A stretch of 64,000 bases of DNA from Mycobacterium shimoidei. Lineage in GTDB: Bacteria > Actinomycetota > Actinomycetes > Mycobacteriales > Mycobacteriaceae. Positions 1-10,636 of this stretch are shown here, piece after piece; position 1 is the first letter of the stretch; every line of letters starts with the position of its first letter. The DNA lies in contig LQPU01000004.1 in assembly GCA_002101905.1 (NCBI GenBank), positions 1 to 64,000 of the forward strand. Direction: 5' to 3'. The notes beneath the pieces were generated by a model that was given only the letters and a program-made list of their open reading frames with translations, was not told where the DNA came from and ran no database searches. A program made the position numbers and the translations under genes.

Positions 1-1333
1 GCGGTGACGGCGGCAACGGCTTCGGCACCGGCAACGGCGGCACCGGCGCCAACGGCGGCACCGGCGGTAACGGCGGCCTCGGCGCCAACGGCGGTACCGC
101 AACCGGCACCGGCGACGGCGGCAACGGCGGTGACGCCGGGTGGGGCGGCCACGGCGGTGGCGCCGGCGACGGCGGCGACAGCGGCAGCCTCGGCGGCAAC
201 GGCGGCAACGGCGGCGTCGGCGGCACCGGCGGCAACACCGGCGCGGCGGCCGGCATCGGCGGTCTCGGCGGCTTCGGCGTCCCCGGTGACGGCGGTGACG
301 GCGGGTATGGCGGTCGCGCCGGCAACGGCGGCGACGGCGGCGCCGGCGGCTCGGCGCTCGGGCCCACCGGTAACGGCGGCACGGGCGGCGCCGGCGGCAC
401 CGGCGGCAACGCAGCCGCCGGCGGGGCCGGAGGCAACGGCGGCGCAGCCACCGCCACCGACATCGGCGGCGACGGCGGCGACGGCGGCCTCGGTGGCTCG
501 GCCGGCACCGGCGGCGACGGCGGCTACGGCGGCGACGCGGCCGGCAACGGCAACGGCGGCAACGGCGGAGCCGGCGGCGACAGCGGCACCAACGGTGTCG
601 GCGGCAACGGCGGCGACGGCGGAGCCGCCAGCGCCACCCGCGACGGCGGCGACGGCGGCGACGGCGGAGCCGGCAACTACGCCGCATTGGGTGACACCGG
701 CGACGGCGGCAACGGCGGCGCTGCGGCCGGATCCGGCCACGGCGGCAACGGCGGTGCCGGCGGTAATGCCTCCAACGCCACCGCCGGCGGCAACGGCGGC
801 AACGGCGGGGCAGCCAGCAACGTCGTCGGCGGCGGCAACGGCGGCGACGGCGGCGACGGCGGCGACGGCGGGTACTTCGGATTCAACTCGTCGGACGGCG
901 GAACCGGTGGCGACGGCGGAACCGCAGGACCCGGTGGCACCGGCGGCACCGGCGGCGACGGCGGAACCGCGGGCATCGGCGGTGACGGCGGCAACGGCGG
1001 GCCGGCGGGGCCGCAGGCGCACCCGGCGGCGGCCTGGCCGGCGCACCCGGATCCGGCGGCGACGGCTCGGTTGGCGCTTACGGCGGCGACGGCGGCGACG
1101 GCGGCGACGCCACACCCGCCGGCACCGGCGGAACCGGCGGCAACGCCACCAACGGCACCGTCGGCGGCAACGGCGGAGCCAACGGCGCCGGAGTCCCCGG
1201 CACCACCGCACCCGGGCTCGGCGTCGCGGGCGGACCCACCCCCGGCACACCCGGCCAACCGCCAAACGGCAACCTCGGCGGCGACGGCGGCACCGGCGGC
1301 AACGCCGGCAACGGCGGCGATGGCGCTCCGTAA
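1..1333 (+). pseudogene. PGRS-type glycine-rich repeat protein, 3' part, with apparent frameshift
   Basis: The repeats translate as a continuous glycine-rich frame (GGDGGN, GGTGGN and similar) from base 3 to about base 1001. They then continue as glycine-rich sequence one frame back, ending at TAA 1331-1333. One extra G in the GGG at 999-1001 would join the halves without any other change, so a one-base loss in a G run is the simplest reading; it could be biological or a sequencing error. The 5' end lies outside the window, so I cannot tell whether a PE domain is present. The last 100 residues are richer in Pro, Thr and Ala and the protein ends NGGDGAP. PGRS proteins are cell-envelope or secreted proteins of mainly slow-growing mycobacteria; no function is assigned here. 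The other open frames across this stretch are artefacts of the GC-rich triplet repeat. Confidence 0.7.
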
Positions 1334-1355
1334 CCAATCAGGAGGTACACAACGG

Positions 1356-1379
1356 AAAGGCCCGCTACGGCGGGCCTTT
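1356..1379 (+). terminator. Strong intrinsic terminator hairpin after the PGRS gene
   Basis: A perfect 10-bp stem (AAAGGCCCGC at 1356-1365, GCGGGCCTTT at 1370-1379) encloses a TACG tetraloop 22 bases after the PGRS stop codon. It is followed by a pyrimidine-rich run rather than a long U-tract, which is usual for mycobacterial terminators. Because the stem starts with A's and ends with T's it could work in both directions. Confidence 0.85.
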
Positions 1380-1522
1380 CCCCTTACCTGAGGACCCCGC
1401 ACGACGGGCACGTCGTGAGCAATCCCGGAACGGTTCCCGAATCGCCTGCGGGCGACGGGGCCGGTAGCCGATAATCGCTGCGTGGGTGGGGAGCTGCGCC
1501 GAGGCGAAACGCTTTCGGCTGA

Positions 1523-2776
<1,254 letters not shown>

Positions 2777-2792
2777 CGAGCGGCTAGTACAG

Positions 2793-3836
2793 CTAGTCGA
2801 ACAGACCCGCTTGTCCCAGCCCACCGGCCCCGACGGGCGGCACCAGACCCAGATGCGTCCAGGCCTGCGCGGTGGCCACCCGCCCTCGCGGGGTGCGCGC
2901 GATCATGCCCGCACGTACCAGGAACGGCTCGCACACCTCCTCGACGGTGGTGGCCTCCTCCCCCACGGCCACCGCCAGCGTCGACACCCCGACCGGGCCG
3001 CCGCCGAAGCTGCGGGTCAGCGCAGAAAGCACCGCGCGGTCCAGCCGGTCCAGACCCAGCTCGTCGACGTCGTAGACCTCCAACGCGGACTTGGCGACGT
3101 CGCGGGTGATGACGCCGTCCGCGCGCACCTCGGCGTAGTCCCGGACCCGGCGCAGCAGCCGGTTGGCGATCCGCGGGGTTCCCCGGGACCGCAGGGCGAT
3201 CTCCGCGGCGGCCTCGCCGCCCAATTCGATGCCCAAGATCCCCGCCGAGCGCGCCAGCACCCGCTCCAGCTCGGCCGGCTCGTAGAAATCCATGTGCGCG
3301 GTGAAACCGAACCGGTCGCGCAGTGGCCCGGTCAGCGCCCCGGACCGAGTGGTGGCGCCGACCAAGGTGAACGGTGCCACCTCCAGCGGAATCGATGTTG
3401 CCCCAGGGCCTTTACCGACAACCACGTCGACGCGGAAGTCTTCCATCGCTAAGTACAGCATCTCCTCGGCGGGCCGGGCGATGCGATGGATCTCGTCGAT
3501 GAACAACACGTCGTGCTCGACGAGGTTGGACAACATCGCCGCCAAGTCGCCGGCGCGTTCCAGCGCCGGCCCGGACGTCACCCGCAACGACGATCCCAGC
3601 TCGGCGGCGATGATCATCGCCAACGACGTCTTGCCCAACCCCGGCGGCCCCGACAGCAGAATGTGATCCGGTGTGCCGCCACGGTTTTTGGCGCCTTCGA
3701 GCACCAGTTGCAATTGTTCGCGAACCCGTGGCTGACCGATGAATTCCTGTAGGGAACGCGGCCGCAGGCTGGCGTCCACGTCCCCCTCGCCGACGGTCAG
3801 CGCCGGCGACAGCTCCCGTTCGTCGGGTTCGGTCAC
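2793..3836 (-). CDS. ruvB: Holliday junction branch-migration helicase RuvB
   Basis: RuvB is the hexameric AAA+ motor that, with RuvA, drives branch migration of Holliday junctions. Walker A (GPPGLGKTS), Walker B ([10 protein letters not shown]), sensor 1 (GATTRSG) and the C-terminal winged-helix domain are all present. I take GTG 3836 as the start: the product [15 protein letters not shown] aligns with the usual mycobacterial N-terminus and an AGGGA site lies just upstream. The open frame extends 27 codons further, but that stretch is a palindromic intergenic element. RuvB is last in ruvC-ruvA-ruvB. In M. tuberculosis ruvA and ruvB abut, as I recall; here 105 bases separate them. Confidence 0.97.
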   Translation of the reverse strand: MTEPDERELSPALTVGEGDVDASLRPRSLQEFIGQPRVREQLQLVLEGAKNRGGTPDHILLSGPPGLGKTSLAMIIAAELGSSLRVTSGPALERAGDLAAMLSNLVEHDVLFIDEIHRIARPAEEMLYLAMEDFRVDVVVGKGPGATSIPLEVAPFTLVGATTRSGALTGPLRDRFGFTAHMDFYEPAELERVLARSAGILGIELGGEAAAEIALRSRGTPRIANRLLRRVRDYAEVRADGVITRDVAKSALEVYDVDELGLDRLDRAVLSALTRSFGGGPVGVSTLAVAVGEEATTVEEVCEPFLVRAGMIARTPRGRVATAQAWTHLGLVPPVGAGGLGQAGLFD

Positions 3837-3867
3837 TTTTTCCCTAACATTGACAGCGCTCGGGTCG

Positions 3868-3928
3868 GTTGAGATTGCGCACAGGGTCGTGATTCCGCTG
3901 AAACAACAGCCCTGCACGCAATCTCAAC
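3868..3928. repeat. Palindromic element between ruvA and ruvB
   Basis: Two 19-base arms (3868-3886 and 3910-3928, 17/19 complementary, starting GTTGAGATTGCG) enclose 23 bases. The element fills most of the 105-base gap in an operon whose genes otherwise overlap, and would fold into a long hairpin in the ruvCAB mRNA. It looks like a small dispersed intergenic palindrome rather than a terminator, since ruvB still has to be transcribed through it. Confidence 0.7.
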
Positions 3929-3941
3929 GGTGATTGGTGGG

Positions 3942-4520
3942 TCATTTCTTGCCCAGTATCGACAGCGCCGCCCGCAGCGCACTGGAGGTGGTCGCACCGT
4001 CGTCGCCCGCTAGCACCTTGTCAGTGGCCTCCTCGGCCTGCTTGACCGCAAAGCCAAGTCCCACAAGGGCTTCCACCACCGGACCGCGGACCGAATGACC
4101 ATTGACCGATGCGCTCGGCGCCGCACCCATCTTGTCGCGCAGCTCCAGCACCATCCGCTCGGCACCGCGCTTACCGATGCCGGGCACTCGGGTCAGCGCG
4201 GTGACGTCGCCGTCGGCCAGCGCCTGCCGCAACCCGGGCGCGTCGTACACCGCAAGTGTGGCCAGCGCGATTTTGGGCCCGACACCGGACACGCTCAGCA
4301 ACGTCAGGAACAAGTCGCGGGCGTCGGTGTCGAGAAATCCGTACAGCGTCATGGAATCTTCGCGCACGATCATCGCGGTGACCAGCCGCGCCTCGCTGCC
4401 GCGACGCAGTGTCGCCAGCGTCGACGGGGTGGCCATCAACTTGTAACCCACCCCGGCGGCCTCGATCACGACATGGTCGAGCGCCACGTCGAGAACTTCA
4501 CCGCGAACCGAGGCAATCAT
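3942..4520 (-). CDS. ruvA: Holliday junction DNA-binding protein RuvA
   Basis: A 192-residue RuvA, which binds the four-way junction as a tetramer and recruits RuvB. The N-terminal OB fold ([20 protein letters not shown]), the two helix-hairpin-helix motifs ([14 protein letters not shown] and [13 protein letters not shown]) and the small C-terminal RuvB-binding domain are all recognisable. The start ATG overlaps the ruvC stop by four bases (ATGA), indicating translational coupling. The length matches the family. Confidence 0.97.
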   Translation of the reverse strand: MIASVRGEVLDVALDHVVIEAAGVGYKLMATPSTLATLRRGSEARLVTAMIVREDSMTLYGFLDTDARDLFLTLLSVSGVGPKIALATLAVYDAPGLRQALADGDVTALTRVPGIGKRGAERMVLELRDKMGAAPSASVNGHSVRGPVVEALVGLGFAVKQAEEATDKVLAGDDGATTSSALRAALSILGKK

Positions 4521-5071
4521 GTGGCGGCCTTGACTTTCGCCTTGAATTTCTTGCGCTGCTCAGCCGCCTTGGCTTCGGCGGCGGCCATCCGCGCGATCAT
4601 CGGCGCGCGCCAGCAGTGGCAGATCGCCAGCGCCAGCGCATCAGCAGCATCAGCCGGGGTCGGTTTGGCTTGCAGCCCAAGGATTCTGGTGACCATCGCG
4701 GTGACCTGAGCTTTGTCCGCGCCGCCGTTGCCGGTGACCGCAGCCTTGACCTCGCTGGGGGTGTGGAAGTGCACGTCGATGCCGCGTTTGGCGGCGGCCA
4801 ACGCGATCACGCCGCCGGCCTGCGCAGTGCCCATCACCGTGGACACGTTCTGCTGAGAGAACACCCGCTCGATCGCGAGGACGTCCGGATGATGGGTATC
4901 CAGCCAGTGCTCGACGGCATCGCTGATGGTCAGCAGCCGTTGCTGCAGCGCCACCTCGGCCGGGGTACGCACCACGTCGACATCCAGCGCGATGACCTGT
5001 CTGCCCACGCCGCCCTCGATGACCGACAGCCCGCAACGGGTCAGTCCAGGGTCGACGCCCATCACACGCAC
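4517..5071 (-). CDS. ruvC: Holliday junction resolvase RuvC
   Basis: RuvC cuts Holliday junctions symmetrically. Catalytic acidic residues are visible in [11 protein letters not shown] (Asp), AIERVFSQ (Glu) and near the C-terminus ([10 protein letters not shown]). I place the start at GTG 5071 because it gives the usual N-terminus VRVMGVDPG, a family-like length of 184 residues, and a GAGGGAG ribosome site at the right distance. The frame is open further upstream but there it crosses the SOS box and promoter. First gene of ruvCAB. Confidence 0.96.
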   Translation of the reverse strand: MRVMGVDPGLTRCGLSVIEGGVGRQVIALDVDVVRTPAEVALQQRLLTISDAVEHWLDTHHPDVLAIERVFSQQNVSTVMGTAQAGGVIALAAAKRGIDVHFHTPSEVKAAVTGNGGADKAQVTAMVTRILGLQAKPTPADAADALALAICHCWRAPMIARMAAAEAKAAEQRKKFKAKVKAAT

Positions 5072-5091
5072 GTCAACGCTCCCTCGAGTAG

Positions 5092-5131
5092 CCGAACGGT
5101 TGTTCGATACCTTAGCGGGCCGGACTGACAT
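5092..5131 (-). promoter_or_regulatory. ruvCAB control region: LexA (SOS) box plus PafBC/RecA-NDp promoter
   Basis: Read on the reverse strand, 5131-5123 is ATGTCAGTC, close to the TTGTCRGTG motif of RecA-independent mycobacterial damage promoters. It is followed after exactly 8 bases by TAAGGT (5114-5109, a TANNNT -10 element). Just downstream, 5107-5092 reads TCGAAC-N4-GTTCGG, one base off the mycobacterial LexA consensus TCGAAC-N4-GTTCGA. The predicted start of transcription falls in the LexA box, so ruvCAB should be under both PafBC activation and LexA repression. Confidence 0.8.
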
Positions 5132-5295
5132 CGTTCGGCAGACACGCGGACGCCGAGCGCAGGACTTTGGCGCGGTAGCAGATCGCCGGTCCACCGACGA
5201 CGCGCCCAACATAACGATTTCGTATCGAATCGTAAGGGGACTGCTTGTGCCCGAACAGATTTCAGCAATGCCTCAACGGAGTTGGTGAGGCGCGA

Positions 5296-5301
5296 TACTA
5301 T
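5296..5301 (+). promoter_or_regulatory. -10 element for a leaderless transcript
   Basis: TACTAT (TANNNT) lies exactly six bases before ATG 5308. No Shine-Dalgarno sequence precedes that ATG, so the mRNA probably begins at or next to the start codon, which is common in mycobacteria. Confidence 0.55.
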
Positions 5302-5307
5302 CGCCCA

Positions 5308-5907
5308 ATGTCTGACAGACCTCTCGGTAAATCCAGCTCGTCGGCGAGCGACGCCGAAACCCAGAAGGAATCTGCATCCAAGGAGCCTGCCTCCAAGGGC
5401 TCCGCGCCGAAGGGGGCTCTGCCATACCCCGACGGATCGCAGGCCACGAAGTGGGCCGCGTACGCGGCCATCGCGCTCGCCGTGATCGCCGTGGTCCTTG
5501 CTGCCCTGGCTTATTTCCACCCATCGCACGACAAGGCCTCGGCCGGCGCCGTCGAGCAGCAGGGCGGCGACGCGAAGACCAACGTTTGCGCGGCCTACAA
5601 CACCGTTCACGAAGGGGTCGTCGCCAACACCCACATGGCAAACCCCACCCCGGACAACCCAGTGGGCCAACTTTCGGTCGCCGCCAACGCACGCCTGTCC
5701 CTGTTGGGGGGCGGCTCGTATCTGAAGGATCGGCTGGCGGCGAACACGGCGGCTCCAGCCGATCTCGCCAAGGTCGTCGATGCTATGGCCAACACGATCC
5801 AACAGCTGGGCGTCAACTATATGGCCGGGGCACCCAATGACGTTCAGGAGCCGCTGCGCCACGACCTCGACAACCAGATCAGCCAGCTCAACCAGATGTG
5901 CGGCTAA
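5308..5907 (+). CDS. Single-pass membrane-anchored hypothetical protein
   Basis: A 199-residue protein. Residues 1-45 are a Ser/Lys/Ala-rich cytoplasmic tail, residues 48-70 a single alanine/valine-rich membrane helix ending at Tyr-Phe-His-Pro, and the rest an extracytoplasmic helical domain with two cysteines (one in TNVCAAYN, one in the last three residues) that could form a disulfide. I chose ATG 5308 over an upstream ATG because of the leaderless -10 element six bases before it. The layout resembles Mce-associated or other mycobacterial envelope proteins of the TM-plus-helical-domain type; I do not recognise a specific family. It lies divergent to ruvC. Confidence 0.75.
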   Translation: MSDRPLGKSSSSASDAETQKESASKEPASKGSAPKGALPYPDGSQATKWAAYAAIALAVIAVVLAALAYFHPSHDKASAGAVEQQGGDAKTNVCAAYNTVHEGVVANTHMANPTPDNPVGQLSVAANARLSLLGGGSYLKDRLAANTAAPADLAKVVDAMANTIQQLGVNYMAGAPNDVQEPLRHDLDNQISQLNQMCG

Positions 5908-5928
5908 GCGTTTGGTCGGCAGGGTCTG

Positions 5929-6990
5929 ATGGAGCCGCCGCTCCGTTCCGTCGATCCAGCGCAGCTGCGCGAGGCGATGGCGCGGCGGCTGCATCGCCGA
6001 TCGGTGGTCAGCGGGCAGATCACGTTGCCGGCTGTCCCGGGCATGATCGACGAATACGTCAGGATGTGCGACGGCATCTTTGCCGCCGTGGGTGTGCGGT
6101 TCACCATCGACGAACTCGCTCATCTGAAGTCGGTGCTGGAGGGTGAGTTAGCGGCGGCCTATCAGGCCTCGGTGCGTTCGAACATCGTCATCTCCTACGA
6201 CTCCCCGGTCGGCACCGTGCTGAATTACCACGTGAGACCCGAATGGCTGACGATCGAGGCGGCCTACGAGAACTGGATTGTCAACCGCAAGCCGCCGCTG
6301 TTCGGGACCGAACCGGACGCGCGGGTGTGGGCGTTGGCCGGCGAAGCAGCCGACCCCGCCACATTTGGTGTGCTCGACATCGGCGGCGGGACCGGCCGCA
6401 ACGCGCTGGCGCTGGCGCGGCGTGGCCACCCGGTGGACGTGGTGGAGATGACCCCGAAGTTCGCCGACATCATTCGCACGGAGGCGCAACGGGAGTCACT
6501 CGACGTTCGGGTCATCCAGCGCGACGTCTTCGCGACCACCGATGATCTGAGACGGGACTACCAGCTGATCCTGCTCTCGGAGGTGGTGTCCGACTTCAAG
6601 ACGGTCGAGCAGTTGCGCGGGACGTTCCAACTCGCCGCCGATTGCCTGGCCGCCGGTGGGCGTCTGGTGTTCAACGCGTTCTTGGCAAACCCGGACTACA
6701 CCCCCGACGACGCCGCGCGTGAACTCGGACAGCAGACCTACACCGCGATCTTCACCCGCGACGAGATGAACAGTGCGGCGGCCGGCCTGCCGCTGGAACT
6801 GATCGCCGACGATTCGGTCTATGACTACGAGAAAACACACCTGCCCGCCGGCGCATGGCCACCCACAAGTTGGTACGCCGACTGGGTCAGCGGTCTCGAC
6901 GTGTTCGACGTCGAGCGCGCGGCGTCTCCGATCGAAATGCGCTGGCTGGTCTACCGCAAGCTGGGCCGGCACGCTCGATCGGAAACCTGA
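5929..6990 (+). CDS. SAM-dependent methyltransferase
   Basis: A 353-residue protein with an N-terminal helical region (about 1-100) that often precedes a class I methyltransferase fold. Motif I reads VLDIGGGTGRNALAL, followed by DVVEMTP (ribose-binding acidic residue), VIQRDVF (motif II) and LILLSEVVSDF. The C-terminal portion is hydrophilic with many aromatic residues. It starts 21 bases after the stop of the membrane-anchored gene and may be co-transcribed with it. The substrate is unknown; small-molecule O- or N-methylation is the usual role of this group. Confidence 0.82.
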   Translation: MEPPLRSVDPAQLREAMARRLHRRSVVSGQITLPAVPGMIDEYVRMCDGIFAAVGVRFTIDELAHLKSVLEGELAAAYQASVRSNIVISYDSPVGTVLNYHVRPEWLTIEAAYENWIVNRKPPLFGTEPDARVWALAGEAADPATFGVLDIGGGTGRNALALARRGHPVDVVEMTPKFADIIRTEAQRESLDVRVIQRDVFATTDDLRRDYQLILLSEVVSDFKTVEQLRGTFQLAADCLAAGGRLVFNAFLANPDYTPDDAARELGQQTYTAIFTRDEMNSAAAGLPLELIADDSVYDYEKTHLPAGAWPPTSWYADWVSGLDVFDVERAASPIEMRWLVYRKLGRHARSET

Positions 6991-7092
6991 ACATATTCGA
7001 TGAATTTGTGACATTCGGCCGACCGTGGTCGCGCCAGCATCTAAGTTGACGCGAACGGCAAATATGTGTGGCTGCGCAGAAAGGCATGATTC

Positions 7093-7704
7093 ATGGCTCG
7101 ACAAGACAACATTGCGCGGGCACGCAGGTCGCGTAAGGGACATCGGGTGCTCGGCGGGGGGGCTGCGGCCGCCACGCTGCTGGCCGCGGCGGTGACGCCG
7201 CTGGCCGCGACGAGCATCGCAAACGCCGACGTCGGAGGCTTCGTCACCACTAATTTCAGCGGCCCGGCTCTCGGCGATCCGCTGCCCGGCACCGACGGCG
7301 GCGACGGGCCCGACACCCCCACCCCCGGCGCGTCCGGCGGTGCCGGCGGCAACGGCGGTGATGGCGGCAGCGGCGGGACAGTCGGCAACGCCGGCGACGG
7401 CGCACCAGGCGCACCAGGCGCACCCGGGGCACCCGGTGCCGGCGGCCAGGGAGGTCACGGCGGGCAGGGCGGCCAGGGAGGTCACGGCGGCCAGGGAGGT
7501 CACGGCGGCCAGGGAGGTCAGGGCGGTCAGGGCGGCGCCGGCGGCCAGGGAGGTCATGGCGGTAACGGCGGCGCCGGCGGTCAGGGCGGTGCGGCCGGTC
7601 CAGGCGGTCAGCCCGGGCAGGGCGGCGAGGGCGGCGCCGGAGGCGCGCCCGGCCCTGGCGGAACCCCCGGTCAGCCCGGCGCACACGGCCAACCAGGCGG
7701 CTGA
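7093..7704 (+). CDS. Secreted PGRS-type glycine-rich protein without a PE domain
   Basis: A 203-residue protein. Residues 1-45 are an export signal: an arginine-rich n-region (RARRSRKGHR), an alanine/leucine core and a likely cleavage site SIANA/DV. A short unique stretch follows (DVGGFVTTNFSGPALGDP), then from about residue 68 to the end GGX repeats with many GGQGGHGG units and a proline/glycine tail. Unlike PE_PGRS proteins it has no PE domain, so export probably uses Sec or Tat. A weak AAAGG site precedes ATG 7093, and TTGACG at 7046-7051 could be a -35 box. Surface or secreted role inferred. Confidence 0.8.
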   Translation: MARQDNIARARRSRKGHRVLGGGAAAATLLAAAVTPLAATSIANADVGGFVTTNFSGPALGDPLPGTDGGDGPDTPTPGASGGAGGNGGDGGSGGTVGNAGDGAPGAPGAPGAPGAGGQGGHGGQGGQGGHGGQGGHGGQGGQGGQGGAGGQGGHGGNGGAGGQGGAAGPGGQPGQGGEGGAGGAPGPGGTPGQPGAHGQPGG

Positions 7705-7769
7705 AACCTGTTACTTTTACCGCACCGTTGATCCGCGCGGACACGCCCGGCGACACCCATCCATACCCT

Positions 7770-7801
7770 CGCTGAGATTGAACTCAGCGCGGAAAACCGC
7801 G
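7770..7801. terminator. Double hairpin between the secreted PGRS gene and yebC
   Basis: CGCTGAG (7770-7776) pairs with CTCAGCG (7783-7789), and CGCGG (7788-7792) pairs with CCGCG (7797-7801). The two genes converge here, so this is a plausible bidirectional terminator. Three tandem copies of an 8-mer, GGCGCAA followed by A or G, follow at 7829-7852. Confidence 0.5.
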
Positions 7802-7860
7802 AGAGAGCAGCACGCTGGTGTCGATCTGGGCGCAAAGGCGCAAGGGCGCAAAGAGTAGGT

Positions 7861-8613
7861 CTACTCCTCGATCTGAGCCAGGATCTCGTCGGGGATGTCG
7901 GCGTTGGTGTAGACGTTCTGCACGTCGTCGCTGTCCTCGAGCGCGTCGACCAGCCTCATCACCTTCTGCGCGCCCTCGGCATCCAGCGGAACCGTCACCG
8001 ACGGCTGAAAGCCCGCCTCGGCCGAGTCGTAGTCAATGCCGGCGTCCTGCAGCGCGGTGCGCACCGCGACCAGGTCGCCCGGCTCGGTGATGATTTCGAA
8101 GCTGTCACCGAGATCGTTGACGTCTTCGGCACCGGCCTCGAGCACCGCGGCCAGCACGTCGTCCTCGGTGAGCCCGTTCTTCTCCAGCGTCACCACACCC
8201 TTGCGGGCGAACAGGTAGGACACCGAGCCTGGATCGGCCATGCTGCCGCCATTGCGGGTCATCGCCACTCGCACCTCGCTGGCGGCGCGGTTGCGATTGT
8301 CGGTCAGACATTCGATGAGCACCGCCACCCCGTTGGGGCCGTAGCCCTCGTAGGTGATGGTCTGGTAGTCGGCGCCGCCGGCCTCCTCGCCGGCGCCGCG
8401 CTTGCGGGCCCGCTCGATGTTGTCGTTGGGCACCGAGTTCTTCTTCGCCTTCTGGATGGCGTCGTACAGCGTCGGATTACCGGCTGGGTCGCCGCCACCG
8501 ACACGGGCCGCGACCTCGACGTTCTTTATCAGCCGGGCGAAGTTCTTGCCGCGGCGCGCATCGATGACAGCCTTCTTGTGTTTGGTGGTGGCCCACTTGG
8601 AATGGCCGCTCAT
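7861..8613 (-). CDS. yebC: YebC/PmpR family protein
   Basis: A 250-residue TACO1/YebC protein. The hallmark N-terminus [15 protein letters not shown] and [11 protein letters not shown] are present, as are [12 protein letters not shown] and the acidic C-terminal domain. Family members have been described both as DNA-binding regulators and, more recently, as ribosome-associated factors that relieve stalling at proline-rich stretches; which applies here cannot be told. The start is ATG 8613, where the conserved MSGHSKW begins; the frame is open 20 codons further upstream. It corresponds to Rv2603c. Confidence 0.95.
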   Translation of the reverse strand: MSGHSKWATTKHKKAVIDARRGKNFARLIKNVEVAARVGGGDPAGNPTLYDAIQKAKKNSVPNDNIERARKRGAGEEAGGADYQTITYEGYGPNGVAVLIECLTDNRNRAASEVRVAMTRNGGSMADPGSVSYLFARKGVVTLEKNGLTEDDVLAAVLEAGAEDVNDLGDSFEIITEPGDLVAVRTALQDAGIDYDSAEAGFQPSVTVPLDAEGAQKVMRLVDALEDSDDVQNVYTNADIPDEILAQIEE

Positions 8614-8656
8614 CGCCTGACTACCTCTTCTCGCTCCGAAAGTTCGCCAGACGAGT

Positions 8657-10006
8657 CTACGTGTGACCCGCATTGGGCTCGAAGAATCCCGGCACCCACC
8701 GCTCGATCAGCGTGGCGTAGGCCACATGCGCGTCAAGCTGCACGGCGACCCCGAGCAGACCGCCGAGCGTGCGCAGCAACATGACGTAGCCGGGCGGCAC
8801 CGTCAGCTGGCGGGCGACCTTGAACCGGTCGGCGAATCCCTCCTCGAGGGGGTCGGCGGTGACCAATGCCGACTTCTGGAACCATTCCCGGGTGAAGTGG
8901 AACTCGCCCGCCCGCAGCGGGTCGATGTACGCCCACAGCGGAGCGATGTACTCCACCAGCTGCTCGGCAGTCAGGTCGTACGCGTGCGGCATGAACCCGA
9001 GCTTCTTCAACAGCCGGATTACTTCATCCCACTGTTCGTCGCGCGCCCAGCACAAGAGTTCACCGAAGTCGGCAGGCACCCCGCCGGGATGTTCGGCAAC
9101 GGCGCCGAAATCGATGACTCCCAGTCGGCCGTCGGCCAACACCATGAAATTACCCGGATGGGGATCGGCATGCACCAGCCCGACCCGCGCGAGCGAACTG
9201 AGGGTGAATTCGATTAGCAAGGCGCACACAAAATTTCGTTCATCCGCGGTGCCGCCGGCGATGATCGAGGAAAGTCGGCGGCCCTCCATCCATTCGGAGA
9301 TGATCACCTTCGGCGCGCTGGCGATCACCGCCGGCACGAAGAACTTCTGGTCTCCGGCAAAGGCTTTCGCGAACGCACGCTGATACTCGGCTTCCTGACG
9401 GTAGTCCAGCTCCGCTTCGATGTGCTCGCTGACCTCTGAAACCAGTCGGTCCACATCTGCTCGCGGCATAACCTGCTTGGCCAACCAGGAAAACCGTTGG
9501 ATCAGCTTGAGATCGGCGCGCAATGCCTCGTCGGCACCAGGGTATTGGACCTTGACGGCGACCTCGCGCCCGTCTTTCCAAATACCTTTGTGGACCTGGC
9601 CGATGCTCGCCGACGCCACTGGCGTGTCCTCGAAGGACTGGAAACGTTCGCGCCACTTGGTGCCGAGTTGGGCATCAAGCACCCGGTGTACCTTGGCCGC
9701 CGGCAACGGCGGGGCCTCGCTTTGCAGCTTGACCAACGCCTCGCGAAACGGCTCGGCGAACTGCGGAGGTATCGCGGCCTCCATCACCGACAGCGCCTGA
9801 CCGACCTTCATGGCTCCGCCTTTGAGCTCGCCCAAGACCTGGAACAGCTCGTCGGCGGCTTTTTCCAGAAGCTCCGCGTTGACCTCTTCCTTGGACTTGC
9901 CGGTCATCCGCTTGCCCATGCCCAACGCGGCCCGCCCGGCCGCCCCGGCCGGAAGGCCCGCCAGCTTTGCGACACGTCCCAGTCGGCCCCGCACGATGTC
10001 GGCCAT
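8657..10006 (-). CDS. ABC1/UbiB family atypical kinase
   Basis: About 449 residues of the ABC1/ADCK/UbiB group. Signature elements are the KxGQ motif in the N-terminal extension ([13 protein letters not shown]), the ATP-site strand VAVKVQYPG, the catalytic loop HADPHPGNF and the metal motif DFGAVAEHP. Such proteins are linked to isoprenoid-lipid or quinone homeostasis and have ATPase more than protein-kinase activity. Two GTG codons precede ATG 10006. It sits between yebC and pdxT; as I recall M. tuberculosis has no gene there, and its ABC1 paralogues (for example Rv3197) lie elsewhere. Confidence 0.9.
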   Translation of the reverse strand: MADIVRGRLGRVAKLAGLPAGAAGRAALGMGKRMTGKSKEEVNAELLEKAADELFQVLGELKGGAMKVGQALSVMEAAIPPQFAEPFREALVKLQSEAPPLPAAKVHRVLDAQLGTKWRERFQSFEDTPVASASIGQVHKGIWKDGREVAVKVQYPGADEALRADLKLIQRFSWLAKQVMPRADVDRLVSEVSEHIEAELDYRQEAEYQRAFAKAFAGDQKFFVPAVIASAPKVIISEWMEGRRLSSIIAGGTADERNFVCALLIEFTLSSLARVGLVHADPHPGNFMVLADGRLGVIDFGAVAEHPGGVPADFGELLCWARDEQWDEVIRLLKKLGFMPHAYDLTAEQLVEYIAPLWAYIDPLRAGEFHFTREWFQKSALVTADPLEEGFADRFKVARQLTVPPGYVMLLRTLGGLLGVAVQLDAHVAYATLIERWVPGFFEPNAGHT

Positions 10007-10039
10007 CACCACATCATGCCTGGTGGGAGGGCCTACGGC

Positions 10040-10636
10040 CTAGCGCTTTCCGGTCACCATGTCGACGAACAGCCGGTGAATGCGGCGATCCCCGGTCATC
10101 TCCGGATGAAACGCCGTCGCCAGCACCGGGCCCTGCCGCACCGCGACAGCGTGACCGGCCGCGCTGCCCAGCACCTGCACACCGTCGCCGACCCGCTCCA
10201 CCCAGGGTGCGCGGATGAACACCGCATGTACCGGATCGTCGAGACCCTGGAATTCGATGTCCTCCTCGAACGAGTCGACCTGGCGTCCAAAAGCGTTGCG
10301 ACGCACTGTCATATCGATACCACCCAACGGCACCGCTTCGCGGCCCACGGATCCGGCGTCGAGGATCTCACTGGCCAGCAGAATCATCCCGGCGCACGCC
10401 CCGTAGGCGGGCATACCGTCGAGCAGCCGTTTGCGCAGCGGATCGAGCAGGTCGAAATCGCGCAGCAGATGGCTCATCGTGGTGGACTCCCCACCGGGAA
10501 TGACCAGAGCATCCACCGCGTCGAGCTCGCTGAGTCGCCGCACCGGTGTCGCAGTCGCGCCGGCTTCCCGCAGGGCCGACAGATGTTCGCGAGTGTCTCC
10601 CTGCAGCGCCAAAACCCCGATGCGTGGAGTGCTCAT
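10040..10636 (-). CDS. pdxT: Pyridoxal 5'-phosphate synthase glutaminase subunit PdxT
   Basis: A 198-residue glutamine amidotransferase that feeds ammonia to PdxS for de novo vitamin B6 synthesis. The oxyanion-strand motif IPGGESTT, the nucleophile Cys in YGACAGMI and the His/Glu pair in TAFHPEMT are all in place. The ATG at 10636 overlaps the tesB2 stop by four bases (ATGA). Length and order (pdxS - tesB2 - pdxT) match Rv2606c-Rv2604c. Confidence 0.97.
   Translation of the reverse strand: MSTPRIGVLALQGDTREHLSALREAGATATPVRRLSELDAVDALVIPGGESTTMSHLLRDFDLLDPLRKRLLDGMPAYGACAGMILLASEILDAGSVGREAVPLGGIDMTVRRNAFGRQVDSFEEDIEFQGLDDPVHAVFIRAPWVERVGDGVQVLGSAAGHAVAVRQGPVLATAFHPEMTGDRRIHRLFVDMVTGKR

Noticed and set aside
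1..1333. CRISPR-like or satellite repeat array
   Set aside because: The repeat units are codon-sized and degenerate, keep one reading frame and have no unique spacers, so a PGRS coding repeat explains them.
3837..3917. 27-codon N-terminal extension of RuvB
   Set aside because: The extra codons come from the palindromic spacer and do not resemble any RuvB N-terminus.
7829..7852. Triplicate GGCGCAA-type 8-mer as a regulatory array
   Set aside because: Three copies only, just before the yebC stop codon, with no palindrome; more likely replication slippage.
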